64,000 nucleotides of DNA, from NCBI RefSeq assembly GCF_000003605.2, contig NW_003122908.1, forward strand, positions 42,350 to 106,349, written 5' to 3'. The stretch comes from Saccoglossus kowalevskii. Taxonomy: Eukaryota; Hemichordata; Enteropneusta; Harrimaniidae. The notes beneath the pieces are model-generated. The model worked only from the letters and a program-made list of their open reading frames with translations, was not told the DNA's origin and ran no database searches. This document shows positions 12,837 to 25,231 of this stretch, piece after piece; positions within the stretch are counted from its first letter, which is position 1; every line of letters starts with the position of its first letter. A program made the translations under genes and the position numbers.

Positions 12837-14950
12837 GTGAGTATATTTGTTTTTATTTATTACAGAAAGCCTATTCTGAGTTCATAAAATGATTTGAACA
12901 GTCGAAAAAAAATTTAAAAAATAGCATCTATGATATTATCATTGTTATTATTTGAGAGCACCTTATTCGTATTCCCACGTGTGCGTTTTCCACTTCACGG
13001 ATCAAACGCGAGATAATAAAATGTAGGAGGAATCAAATCGTAATTTAACGTTGACCTTGTACCATGATACTCATGGTTACAGATCGATAATTTGTCCCGA
13101 TGGACGGATGCACGCCGGTAATAATTGCACTGTTGTTATGTTGTTAAACGAGGAAATGTTGATGCCTAGCACCCCCTAGCATATAAGTGGTGGAGCTTGT
13201 GTACATCCCCCCTTCCTTCTTCCATTAATACCAAGCAAGATGCAGCCCTTGGTTGGTGAGTAGGCTCATAAGGATCGCCGGCTCGTCATTGCTCTCACTA
13301 AAATATATGCTGTTAAATCCCGGGACAGAAGAACGACTCGCACGTGTACATCAACAACCTAAATGATATAATAGATTGCCATATTCAATCTGGTGTTTAA
13401 GTTCAATAGTTACTAGCTCTCGATAACATTAAAGTGTAATTCCGCAGTTTCCACCGCGCATTCATCACTGAAATCTTCTTATGCCGTTTTGTGGTCGTCG
13501 ACCGTCACACTGGGTGCGTGTCACGTGAGTATGGCGGTTGGCCGCCAGGGAGCGCAGACGGGGAATCCATAATAGAATCTCGTCAGAAGGCAATTTGTGA
13601 TTTGGGATCCGCGTATTGTTCCAGCGTCCCTAGGCTACGTGTAGCTAAATTGCTGCGGGGTTCGTACGATCTGGGTTTCAGATTTGCCATTATTGTTGTC
13701 GCGACGGTCGATACATCGCTCAAATTAGGAAATGGTCATGAAAGAAAAAAAAATAACTGGACGGATATTGATTCAATTTCCAATACTAACTCATGTTTTC
13801 AAAACCACGATGGCGGGTTTAACTCATCGGCTAATTGGCAAATCAGTACCTGTCGATGCTTGGAAATTAACACATGCCTGTATGGATATTAACACATACA
13901 ATTGAAATCAAAACATGACAAAAATACGTTAAGTACATTTCAAATAATTTATCTTGTTGTTCATTTAAAACGATTGTTTCGCTTTGTTTAAAATCTCAGA
14001 CCATCGAACGAAGTCACGATGTAAATACGACTGGACGGGGCCTGCATCCGTACCGAAACTAGCAATGCTCATTTGAATATTATTAAAAAAACTGTGAGCT
14101 GCGCAGTTATGGATACGAATTATTGGAAAAATATAATTTATGTTGACAGAAGATTGGATTATTGAATAATGTTTATATATGCATCCGGCGTTCCCTCGTC
14201 AGCGTATGGAATTGAAAACTGCATGGGCAACTGTCTGTGTATACCTACCAAGCAGAGTAATCGTTATTTAAAATCTGAATTATACCGAATATACGGGAAG
14301 AATAGTCCAATATTTAGAGGTCGCAAGGGTCATTCCCCCGGGCCTCCCCGAATTTCACGCCGCTCAAAACCTTTATATTAAATCAGATTTGTTGAGTATT
14401 GTTAGGTCGAACAAAATATTGCTCCGGTGTAAATAATAATTGGAAGGAAATGATGTTCTCGAATGTAAACATCGTATTATTGTTTCATATGGCATAAAGA
14501 TGGACAAAGAGGTATTGCGCAATATTTAGTTAAAACGCACATTGGCTATAGGGAAATTAACTACATGGTTTGCAATGGTGCCACACGGCAATGACGTCAT
14601 AAAGATACCAATATATTCAATTCTAGATTAAAAACATTCGTTATAAGTCATTGAACAGGTAACTATAGCAATGTATTTATTTTCAGAGAGTTGCGATATA
14701 GCGGAAAGGGCCGCGCAAAAATTCGAGTCGTCGTTTGTTTCAAGGAATTAATTCAATATTAAACGGGAGATGTTATAAACGAGGTGAGCCTTTTCTCATC
14801 GTTCAGTTATTCCACATGACTCAAAGATGATGTAATATGAACGAAAATGTGTATTTTGTATTATCGTTGATAGGTACGTAATGAGAACAAAATAGCTTAT
14901 GATTTATCGAAAAGAAAAAAATGTAGCTTTTGTATTAATACTATTTTGTA
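12837..14950. other. Non-coding block
   Basis: The longest open stretch, plus strand 13442-13892 (about 150 codons), has no recognisable domain and no splice signals and is listed as rejected. A perfect CRE octamer lies at 14592-14599. Otherwise I see nothing I can name. Confidence 0.45.
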
Positions 14951-15338
14951 GTATTCGTTCGTTGAAAATTGAAAAACACTACTACGCATGTGCAGTAAAA
15001 ATATTATGCGTACCGAAACAATCAGCGCAAGTGCGTCGCGCGACGACCACCGCCCTTTAAAGTCCACAGTCGTCTGTCTCTGGTTGGTCCCAGAAGGACG
15101 CATTCATAGTGAAACTGTTATGTTCTCAACAAATGAATATAGTTTATGTATATATAGTGATAAACAATAACCAGAACTGTCGCTTGTCCCAACAAATGCT
15201 TTTTTTTAGAGAAACTAAGTAAAATATTGTCATTTTTTGATAATTTAACATGTAATAACATTTTTGTTATTGGACGTACCAAAACAACCAGTGCGCATGC
15301 GTATTTTGCAAATTTCATTGTTTCATTGAACGAATACT
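14951..15338. repeat. Inverted-repeat pair B (62-bp arms)
   Basis: The segment 14951-15012 (beginning GTATTCGTTCGTTGAAA) is matched imperfectly by the reverse complement of 15276-15338 (ending CATTGAACGAATAC). The shared parts include the end GTATTCGTTC and an internal ACGCATGYGCA. The right arm lies inside pair A (15029-15754) and the left arm outside it, so the two pairs interleave rather than nest. This looks like a degraded fold-back or MITE-type DNA element with no coding capacity. Confidence 0.55.
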
Positions 15339-15754
15339 CAGATGTGTGTTTACAAGAACAACATTTTCATTTCATGATAAAACATAGTGTAATGAATTCA
15401 TCAACATACAGTATCAAACAGCAGTATTAAAAATTACATATTTTCATACATATTGCATCCTTAAAGTTTCTACAGTTCTTGTGCAAAACATTGATCTCCG
15501 AATTTGTTATTGATCAATTCTGAGCCAATCAAAATGGCCAAATTTAATCGCTGCAAAATGCCTGCAAACTATTGTTACGTGATATTTTTTTACTTAGTAT
15601 TTGACGATAGTTCTAGTTATTGTTTATTACTGTATATACAGAAACCATATTCATTTTTTTGAGAACATAACAGCTTCATTATGAATGCATAATTCCGGTA
15701 CCAACCATACACAGACGACTTTAAAGGACGGTGGTCGTAGCGCGACGCATGTGC
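15029..15754. mobile_element. Non-autonomous fold-back/MITE-like element, about 726 bp
   Basis: The left arm 15029-15182 and the right arm 15603-15754 are inverted copies of each other over about 150 bases, with few mismatches. Shared blocks are the tip (GCGTCGCG.GACGACCACC, then CCTTTAAAGT), the middle (CTGTTATGTTCTCAA) and the inner part (AAACAATAACYAGAAC). The 420-base core has no open frame of note, as expected for a non-autonomous DNA transposon. The tip occurs a third time at 15950-15988 in the orientation of the left arm. I could not identify a superfamily or a clear target-site duplication. Confidence 0.7.
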
Positions 15755-15949
15755 GAGATATGGGTCTCACAAATGAACAAAGATGGCGACTTTGACTGTT
15801 GATCAACGAGTAAAAATTGAGACGTCACCAAGCTTTAACTAAGTAATTTCTTTGGTGATTGGGGGGTATCGAAGGAGTCATCGGCGATAATTAGTGCATG
15901 TCGCACATTAAATTGTCACAGTGATGGAATCAATGTTTATCAACACAAA

Positions 15950-15988
15950 TGTCGCACATGCGCGGCGCGACGACCACCGTCCTTTAAA
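15950..15988. repeat. Solo copy of the fold-back tip
   Basis: This stretch repeats the tip of the element just upstream: CGCACATGCG, then CGCGACGACCACCG, then TCCTTTAAA. After that point the sequence diverges. It is either a truncated second copy or one end of a more decayed relative. Confidence 0.6.
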
Positions 15989-18900
15989 AAGGTTCCGGTC
16001 CGCCAAAAGTCGCATCCGTTTAGTGACTGAATCTTGGCCAACGGATTTGGCCTCCTCATTAAGCCTACAGCACATTCACCTATGGTGCAGTACATATAGT
16101 ACGTATACAATTGATGGAACTAAGTAGTACATCATTCACCATCCGTGCATCGCCCTTAACACAAGTTACCCGTTACAGCTAGTTGTCCAATTATTCCGTT
16201 TTGAAAATAATTCTGCCTAGCTATAGGGACACACATTATGATATAATTCAGTAAATTAGATTGATGGTCATTCTAGGCCCATGTCAGACTGCCATGTCTA
16301 AAACCGTCGGTTCCAGCCCACTAATTTACCATAAACACAGTATTAATTCCTTCTTCAGTATACAATTATGGTTGACACTTGATCCAATAACTAATTTTAA
16401 TATTTTTTTATAAGCAACTTAAATGTTCGTCTCATTGTCTCGTCTCCTTATTTTCTAAACGTTTTAAATCAAATGTAAAAGTTAAACGTTGTCATGTAAG
16501 CAAGCAAATCGGAAGATGCAGTTTCTATATACAATTCTTGATTGAATAACGGTGCATGTATATGCACTCTAATCCTATTTTAAATTAGTGAACTTGACAG
16601 TGTCTCAGAGTTGTTTCAAGGTAATGAGCAGTATAATTGCTATCATTTTAATTGAATTGCGTTCAATACCCACATTTATCTGGATCGTGTGAACAAAACA
16701 ATCATATCGACACGTCAATTGACGATATTCAGACTAAGTTAATCTGAAGTAGAATTGTTAATAATTATTATAATTAACTTAGTAACTTGGGAAAAGAGTA
16801 TCAAAACGCCAGTAAAGCTATCAAATATCAGATTTCACTCATACCCCAAAAAAGAACAATATAGTTATAACTAAAATGGCAATCAATGGTAACTTGAAGC
16901 ACCTCCGATCCAAATCCAATCCGTTGGAGTGTGTAAATGTCCTGGCATTCATCGGACGTTGAACTGACACATATTTAGGCTAGGCGAAGGAAGTTCACAT
17001 GGACGCATTTATGCTGAACCAGCGGCTTGTTTGAAAGTCAAATATATACAGTGTAAAATATAAGAAAATGATTTTTTGCAAACAAATATCTTAGTTCTCG
17101 GAAACAGGGAATGTTAAGCTAGATAACTTTTCTCAGAAATGGAGATTCTTTTCAGATCGGAAAAATTACTGCGATTAGGAGAACAAAAACGTATCTTTTG
17201 ACAACGCAAGGATGTGCACTCTTCGAGGTATGTGTGCATTTAGAACAGCTCGGCCGCAAAGTACATGCTCAATATGAGTGTTGATCACCAATGTTCAAAA
17301 TTAACTTAACAATTTTGAGCGTAAAAATCTTCCAATTGGGAGAGATTCTATATATTTTAATTTTATTTGTTCATTCCTAGAAACATTTGAGGGAAAACAA
17401 TGTCAAAAAACTGTAATGTGTACTTATAGACAGAATGTCTTTCGATTTGGAGATAATCTCCATGATTTGGGGAAAAAAAGTGCTTTTCTGACTGTGTTGC
17501 CCCTAAAGGCTCACACGACACACAGTTAGGAACCATACGTTACATCTGATTAGTGAAGTACTGCGATAATTCAATAAACGATGGAATAGTTACAATAATT
17601 ATGACTTGGAGCGCGACATAATCAAGGTGTAATCACTTCATCCATGTATGCATTTACCGGCCACCTGCCAGTGGTATGCCCCCGTTTTCAAATCTTGTTC
17701 ACTCATTAACAAAACGTAACATTATATGTAAAAACCGCAAAAGTGCTGTCAAACCGCGGAGACATTTTGAACTTAGATATGTGTACTAGAATTTGAACTA
17801 GCATCAAACGGTGATTAGATTACTGTATTTAAATCTGTATCCGAAAAAAAACAAGTTCCTTATCTTTTTTACGCGAACAACTCGAATCGGTGGCGCAGCA
17901 GTGCGACGGTACGTTGGTAGAAAATAGAGAACAAACGTGTATCAACTTTTTTTATTTACCTGCCAACACTGAATCAATCAATCGAACCACAGTCACGACT
18001 GTGATCGAACTCAATTTTCGCATTAATTAGATATACATATGTTGTCGACGTATTAATACTGATATACCTGAGCATTCGTGAATATTAGATCAGAAACTAA
18101 ACACGTTTTTTTATATGCAATGTTTCGCAAACTTGCACATAAATGTCAGTCAAATCAACCAGTCGGGGTAGAGATTGATGCCGCCGGAACTTCTCTTCAA
18201 AACGGGAAATGGAGTCGAAATAAACACTAATTTGCGCAATTAGTTTGCAATCAACGGAAATTAAGATGTTTATTAAAGCCAATTTAATCATCGACTAATG
18301 TAGTGTCAAAGGTGAAATTCATGATAATATTGTATTACAAAATGTATTTATAAACTGTATTTCACAATAACGTACTCAATAATTCATAGTTAGTAAAAAT
18401 CAACTTGAATTTGCTAATTTGAACAAAAAAAGAAACAAAAGAACTCATGTATTTTTATTTGTTTTTCTCATTTTAAAGGCTTCCAAGCTGTCGAGTTGAT
18501 TTTCAGTTTGGTTTATAGATAGAGAGTTGTTAAAACAATTAAGTGCGAAAAACACTCACGTCTAGAACTCCACGCTCTGGTGATTTCGGTTCTCTAAATA
18601 TATTCCGGTTATAGTTGCTTGAAATATTGCGCGACTTTCTACAAAACAAACAAACAAACACATAGTATTCAGTATGAACTGAATAACTGGAAAGTTTCTC
18701 GTTAAAACAAAAACGAAAACAGCCGTTAAACAGCGCATTAAATATTTATTTTCTTGATGCGCAAACCATTGCCATAACGACCGAGTTAGATATTTAAAAA
18801 AATAATATCTGACATATTCAAGCGACCAACGTCAAACTTCGAAGTATAATTACGGAACTGGATCATCTCTGCGACATTTCTTGACATGGAGATGAAAATT

Positions 18901-19050
18901 ACAACTAGAGAGTCACGGCAAACATCGACCAATTTCTATACGCAAGACTGGCCATACATCACTGACGCGTGCCCAGAAATCGCCCTAATGATGGTTTTGA
19001 AACAACTGCTTGCCACTCACTGAATGATTAGAATGCGAGCGAGGACGAAG
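15989..19050. other. Non-coding block upstream of candidate promoter
   Basis: AT-rich sequence without a supported gene. An 11-bp inverted repeat (ACTAAGTTAAT ... ATTAACTTAGT) pairs 16733-16743 with 16773-16783. G+C content and CpG density rise from about 18.94 kb towards the candidate promoter. If the gene at 19.28 kb is real, its proximal regulatory region would be here. Confidence 0.45.
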
Positions 19051-19054
19051 GTAA

Positions 19055-19086
19055 TATATACGCGTGTTCAGCCGAGCGTGTCAGTT
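19055..19086 (+). promoter_or_regulatory. TATA box plus initiator (core promoter)
   Basis: TATATA at 19055-19060 is followed 28 bases later by TCAGTT at 19081-19086, a perfect initiator of the TCA(+1)GTY type. This places the predicted start site at A19083, within the usual 25-31 base spacing. Downstream lies a 194-base stretch with no ATG at all, where about three would be expected by chance, then an ATG in good context. No clear DPE is seen at +28. The surrounding 800 bases are richer in G+C and CpG than the rest of the window. Together these suggest a real plus-strand transcription start. Confidence 0.5.
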
Positions 19087-19276
19087 GATTTCTTCGCCAT
19101 CTCACCGGTACATCCTCACGGATTCTGACACTACCTACTCATTTACCTGGCTCCTGCGGGCATCCGCTGCTTCCTAATCTTAGTGACGGCGCTGTGTGCG
19201 CTGACGTGCCCATTCACAGTCTATCATCATTTTTCGAGGAAGTATTTCGGGTATTAACTCCACATAACGCGCAGTG
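19083..19276 (+). other. Predicted 5' leader without ATG
   Basis: This runs from the predicted initiator adenine to the base before the first ATG. The absence of any ATG over 194 bases, at about 50% G+C, is what a scanned 5' untranslated leader looks like. The only splice-like signal is a weak CATTCACAG acceptor shape near 19210. Confidence 0.4.
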
Positions 19277-19379
19277 ATGGTGGGCGAAAGCGATGCGGTG
19301 CTGAACGGCAGGAGCCTCTTCGACCCGGGGGTGACACCATGGACAACACGCGTCTGTTACGTGCTAGGAAATGCGAACG
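19277..19379 (+). CDS. Candidate first coding exon, unknown protein
   Basis: The first ATG after the predicted start site has G at -3 and G at +4. The frame reads MVGESDAVLNGRSLFDPG and then VTPWTTRVCYVLGNAN. Codon third positions are G/C in 15 of the first 17 codons and 9 of the next 17, but only 3 of the 17 codons before the stop at 19433-19435. This drop suggests that coding ends at a splice donor: either GGG/GTGACA at 19331 (phase 0) or AACG/GTGACT at 19380 (phase 1). The phase 1 end is compatible with the terminal exon at 28642, which would make GAC (Asp) across the junction. I recognise no family, and there is no hydrophobic signal sequence. An alternative is an intact 52-codon small protein ending at 19435, or an upstream ORF. 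Confidence 0.35.
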
Positions 19380-22006
19380 GTGACTTTATAGATGGAAAAG
19401 CCATTCGATGTTATCTACTGTTTCAAGATGATTAAAAATGGCGGCCTAAAAGAAGAGGACATTGTCTTTATATCATCGCACGTCGTGGGAATACGCCGTA
19501 ACTCCGGGGGAATATCCAGGAATAAAGCGGTGGGGTGATCAGTCCACTGTCTACTGTGTATACGCGTTGCTGTCGTAAGCTTTCTGGAATTACGCGCCGA
19601 TATTACCGATTTTAGGAGTTCGTGTCTGAAGCTCTCTGTACGGAGGCTGAACTACCGTCGTATCCGTGGAATGCTGTGTGTATCCTCGTGAAGCAGGTGT
19701 AACCCTTGGAAGTGCAGCTACCTTACAATTGCCACAAATTCCATCGCTTTCAAGTCGGCGACAGGCGCGCATTGTTGTTTTAACCGAATTCAGCGTATTC
19801 TTTTTTTTTCTTTCTCGCGGGTGTTATTTCAAGTAAGTTTTTTTTTAGGATTTCTCCTCGCTCGTCATTGTAGCTGTCGGATCAATATGACAAATTGCCG
19901 TCTTCCGCCTTCCTTGTCGTCGATATATAATACATAGCTTGGGTTCACATGGAATCCGTGCTGTTTTAAACTAAGCTGGTACCAGGACGTTAATTGAACA
20001 CCACTGCGTACGTATTATTTAAAGACCGCAATTACTAACATGATTTGGTAACGTTTAAATAGTTTGTTTCTCAGATCTTAAAATAATAAGCACTACATAC
20101 GCAAAAAAATATTCAATTGCTCCGGGCTGGCTTTTCGCTTCACGTTATTCCTTTGCCTAAAAATTCATTGCAACTAATTGAATTCACTAATATTTGCAGA
20201 GATACTGTTTCTTAACTGATGCCATAGAATCGTTTTAAAAAAAACACTTTGTTTGACTAATTAGCGCGCTCCATGTTCACGGTATAAAAATATTCAGTCA
20301 CCTGGGACTACACATTAAAAGTGAAGAATATTTGCATACCGTTTTTTTTCAAAACTAATTACCCGTCCATACAATTATGTAAATTTGGACGTACTTGTCC
20401 CAACTGATGTGGATCAGCTGACAATTTCCGTTAAAAGTTCATATTTGATAAAACCGCGGAATCGCTTTAATTCATAATAACGACATCATGACACGAAACA
20501 AAGTCATATCTCAATTTCGACGAACTCATGATGAAGAGACAATCTCACATGGCTTTTCCCTCCCACTTTCCCGCCACTGCAAAGCTATCGGAATTCTCTC
20601 TTCTTTTTTGTCACATATATATTGGTTGCTAGGAAACCGTAAAGTAACATCACTCTGGAATGTTTTTCTTTCTTTCAACTTCGCTGTGAAAGAGTATTTT
20701 TCTCTTTCATCCTTTTTTTATGTGATGATGTTTTAGGAAAGACCGCCAGTCGGAGACAGTAAAAGGGCGATGTATTTTTTTTTCATCATCATTGAAATCG
20801 CCATCCACAAAGGAGCACTCCTTTCACCAGTTTCCATTTAGGCGTATATAGTTTGGAAATCTTTGTCCAGTTTCTCATTATGCGACTGAAATTATATACC
20901 CCATAAAAGAAAATCGTCAGAAAAGAGCTAGAGAGAAGAAAAATGATGGGAAAATATCGAAATTGAATACAACTTAATAAGCAAATATGAACTAAAACCG
21001 TTTAGAAACCAAGCTGAATGGATGTGTCTATGGAAGCCATCATTAAATAGTGGGAATACAAACCATAGTATAGACGTGTTTCAATTTATTATCGGTGCCT
21101 TTTTATGAACTCGCCAGCTCGACAAACGAGCAGAGGAAAGCGACACAAAACGCCGTGTATTAAGTTCGAATCAACCATTCATAGGGATCAAAGAAGCTTA
21201 TAATAGAACGTAATGCAACGGCGGATGGGTCCGCGGAGAGTGAGAGAGAGAAAACCTATTAGGTTCGGATGAATGCGGGGATGTTAACCATTAGGAAAGT
21301 GGCTTTGTTCTGCCAGAATAACTGGCATAATCAGTAAAGAAGTGTCCTATTATTGCCCGTGTGCCATCACATTGCATCTCTGTGCGCTTCAAAAGCAGGT
21401 ATTCACTGCTCATTGTGAGTTGAGTTTTTAATTTTTCTATTAAATTGATTGATGTGACGTGGCGACTTTTGTTTCTGCGCGCTGATAACCTGCATCGTCG
21501 CCTCCCAGCAGAAACGCCATCCCTCATCCTTTTTGTCGCCATAGAAATGAGGCACAATAGCTCATTATTCGCGCTTACAAAAGCGCGGAGCGATAGAATG
21601 CCAGGGAGCTCAGAGAGCCGTTAAATAGAAAGCTCATCAAAGCCCGTAGCTAATACACTCTGTACAACGCTGTGATTACATAGGCATATCTCTAGGATAT
21701 GTGTACAATACGTTTGACTGGCAGATATTTTGTCTATAAACTCGGCGTTCTCGTGGGGAATTTAACAGAAAATGGTACGTGGAAGTAGGAGGATGCGGGG
21801 GAGGAGGCGAGACTACCCCATCGGAGATTATAGTCGCGAACCCCGTGTTGGCTACCGTGACCCCCAACAGGCACTATGTTTCCGTTGTGCACATTTTTTT
21901 TTCCTTTCCGCGCGGGACTCATTGTTAGCCGAGAGTTTATTAACGAGAATAACAGTATTAGTATTCATACAATTCATGACCCCTATTTTCATTTGTATTC
22001 ACCCAG
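19380..22006. other. Probable intron or leader sequence
   Basis: A CAA/GTAAGT donor occurs at 19830-19831 at the end of the G+C-richer zone. If the true first exon is longer and non-coding, it could end there. The rest is AT-rich with no supported exon. Confidence 0.35.
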
Positions 22007-22230
22007 ATACAGTTAAGCACCGAGTTGGAAGATATTGTCGTCATAAAAATGACGAATTTTCATCCGGGCCTGTCAACGTTTACGCCCGCTCCGTACTCCG
22101 TGCTACCGCCAGTCGCGCAGTCGGTTGGCACATCTTAGGTGGATTACGCACCCGCTGCCAGGACAACGTTACGCTAGCTCCCGGGTTTCCTGTACGGATA
22201 CGAAGATAACTCCATTAAATTTAGCCGCAG
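22007..22230 (+). other. Candidate non-coding (leader) exon
   Basis: A pyrimidine-rich acceptor ending CACCCAG at 22006 and a consensus donor CCGCAG/GTAAGA at 22231 bound 224 bases of G+C-richer sequence. All three plus frames contain a stop inside, so it cannot be a fully coding internal exon. It could be a 5' untranslated exon. Alternatively it could be a terminal exon: phase 0 is open from the acceptor for 43 codons (IQLSTELEDIVV ... PPVAQSVGTS) to TAG at 22136. The strong signals at both ends are what make it worth listing. Confidence 0.22.
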
Positions 22231-25200
22231 GTAAGATCTGTATGTATTTCCATTTTTTGTTGCTGAATAACAAATCAAAGGTCGAGACTATACAATTTCA
22301 CGAGAGGCCCTTCAATGGATTTATATTTTTCTCTCGAATTAAAACGGTCGTACGAAAGAAGGGTTTTATGTGAAAACATGTGCAACTCGATTGATTTTCG
22401 TGGTACAGAAGTCGGAGGGACTCCGATTACCGCTGTTCCCGATAACGTTGACTTTGCCTTGTTGACAAACGCAAAATACATCCCGTGCGCAAGATACCAC
22501 TAGTCAGTCACACATTTTGCGTCTAAACCATGCATACAGCTCACTCGGGTGTTTATATTTGAGAAAAACTCCCGAAAAAGAAGACAATTATAACACCGGT
22601 TGTCCAAGTTGCCGACTATAATATCCCCGAATACCATTACTGCACATGTACCTTGTGTGTGTGGTTTCCAACGCTCTACAAATGTACTTCCGATCTTGTC
22701 AACGGGCGACTAGGTTATTGTCTTTTTCTCTCTCGGAAATTATCAACGCACGCCAGGTCAGAATTATTTAATATTTGAACAAAATATTAGCTCTATGTGA
22801 AGAGAGGATATAAACGGGGTCAGATGTCATAGCTGCCAGAATATTAACAACGTCGGCGTACACGTCCGCTGTTTAAGGGTCGACGCTCATCGTTTAGCCC
22901 CTCGCTTATAGACAGGTGCATTACATACGTTGTATAACGTACATGGGAATGCGGTAAGGCTGCATGGCAGATTGTGGTGGTATCCAGTTGCTATGACAAC
23001 ACATCGAGCGCACGTACGGTGTTGTTTTTTCTCTTTTAATTAATTAAGCAAGAAGATCAGTTTCACAAATTAATTATCATCTACTGAATCATTTTTATAT
23101 TTTATTTTCAATTAATTGTGTTTGCGCATGCGATACCGAAGATCATCATGGCAACGATCGTAGTCAAATTTGTTTTTTATTCTTTTACATGAAATTTGAC
23201 TTTATGAAAATATCAATCAAGAAGAAAATACACTAACCAAAACATTTGTGTTTTAAAATTCAGTGTTTAGGTTTTTTTTCGTATGAAGAAACCGTTAATT
23301 CCAGCGACGTAAGCCAGGTAACGGTATATCGAAACCAGCCGAGCGGAAACTTAACTCCTTTTTCTATTAAACTAAACGAGGAAAAAACGTCCTATAAGCC
23401 CGGCTCTAGCTTCAGAACAAAAAAATCTCGCTAAACATGTCATATTTACGGTGACTGAGCAAATGCATTTTCTTTTATGCAGCAAAATGGACTGGGATTA
23501 AATTCCATTAAGTGCTAGCGCGGGAAATAAAGTTCGTCTGCCAGGGTATTCGCTTCCGGTTATTCCATTTCATTACATGAAGTCATTTTACGTATTCTTT
23601 CTTCCTGGTCTTGCCTGATTACATCCAATATGAGACGCAGTTATTCAAAACGAAAATGTTAAACTGCGAAGGACAGTACTTGTTAAATAAAATGTCACAT
23701 CAAGTGATGTCGTAACCGTACTCGTCTCGCTCCGAGTCATCGCGAGATGTCGCTGTTGGGGTGTTTCATCATCATTATTTTTTTTTTTTGTATTTTATTA
23801 CATTTTCGCAAATCAACAACCATTGAGATAATTTTAATTTGTTCGCTGTTGTTGCGCACACCACTAGGGGTACGCTGCATTCTAACCAATTAAATGTAAG
23901 TTCACTATGATCTAGAAACTGATCGCTCCCTCGTTACTATGTAAATTAGCTACAGTGGATTTTTGACAAAGCCCCCCCCCCCTCCCCCGCACCGTACTCA
24001 GGTCCGAGTCGTTTGTATACTATTATTTTCAGTCACTCAACTTTTCAATATAAAGTCTTCCAACCGTCGAAGACATCGGTATGCCGCGCGAATTGAACAA
24101 CTGTCCACCTTATTAATTATTCATAGCGTCATCTGGGAAATAGACGCCTATTATATACTCTAAAATAGAGGAAAGGAGAGTGAAAAACTAGATGTCGAAA
24201 AGCTCAGTTGATGGATTGAACGCGACGTTTATGAATATTGGAATCATTTCAGGATTGTACTAAGCGTTCTTTTTATACGCTTGCATAACTCCCTCTTAAA
24301 AAGATCCTTTCTCCGTTCTGACAGAGAAACAAAAGAATCCTTGAATGAGAAGCGCCTATTAGTCATCATCTGACTGTCGTGAGAGACGACCGTCGATTAA
24401 CCTCACGTGGAAATATCACTGTCTTCATTTAGACTTGACCTTTGTACAAATTCAATTTATCTTGGTTTATCCTCATCCATGTTATTTTCACCATGCGGCT
24501 TTATTTATTTTTTTTACTTTTTTTTGCACGTGAAGAATATCGTACGCATTTCTCCAATCCCAAACTTGATCAAGGGGTCACACTCGCACTTCGCGAAAAC
24601 ATCAACATTATTATTGACGAGAAGAATGGATTTTTTTTAGTTGGAACCGAAATGGAGCTTTCCTAGTGTCATGGCGTTCACCTGCACGACAAAACGCCAA
24701 TGGAGTCCTGCAAAGAAATGAGTTACAATTATAATCTTAAAGTCTCCATTGAAGACAAAATATAAACCGAGAAACGTTTTCCGACAATGCCATGAACAAA
24801 TCCCGGTGACTCTGAGGCGCCCCTTTAATTCAAATCTCTTGTACTGTTTTTCGGTAGCTGTTTAATGAGCACTGAGTGATGCGTACACGCAGGAAGAATG
24901 TTCCTTTGGTGACCGAAGGAGGTGGGTCACCATCTTTCTGATTAACTGGTCGTGATCATTGCTACATCTCTGGTAAAGCAAACCGCGATGATGCAGCTGC
25001 AAAATGCCCCACGTAATTGATTTTACTTTTGCTATCATTCAGCTTTTCTAAAAGCCAGAACCGCAATGCATCATGGTCGGCAGTCAAAACGTCTATTGTG
25101 AGATGATAATTATGTTCCTACGTGATCCCATTTTTATTTCATAGTAAGCTACGTCGATGACGTCTAATCATTATTTCTTCTCTCCATCTCTCTTTTCGAG
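22231..25200. other. Non-coding block
   Basis: No supported gene. One plausible acceptor (ATTATTTTCAG near 24030) is followed by open frames, with a GTATGC donor 51 bases on, but nothing else supports it. A short C-run lies at about 23973. Likely intron. Confidence 0.4.
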
Positions 25201-25231
25201 ATGCCGCATTGCAGTGGATCAGGAGACTGAT
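25201..25231 (+). CDS. Candidate 31-base microexon
   Basis: A long uninterrupted pyrimidine tract (TTCTTCTCTCCATCTCTC and on) ends in CGAG at 25200. A GTGAGT donor starts at 25232. The 31 bases between are open in two phases; the better reads C-R-I-A-V-D-Q-E-T-D, entering with two bases owed and leaving in phase 0. An internal CAG at 25213 could instead start an even smaller exon. Neuronal genes in animals often use such microexons, but no parent gene is identified, and its length is not compatible with simple insertion between the exons at 19.3 and 28.6 kb in the frames proposed. Confidence 0.2.

Noticed and set aside
13442-13892. Open plus frame of about 150 codons
   Set aside because: No recognisable family, no start context, and only a weak acceptor shape upstream; length is consistent with chance.
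21772-22209. Open plus frame of 145 codons
   Set aside because: Arginine-rich start from G-rich sequence, no domain, and it crosses a good acceptor site that argues for another structure.
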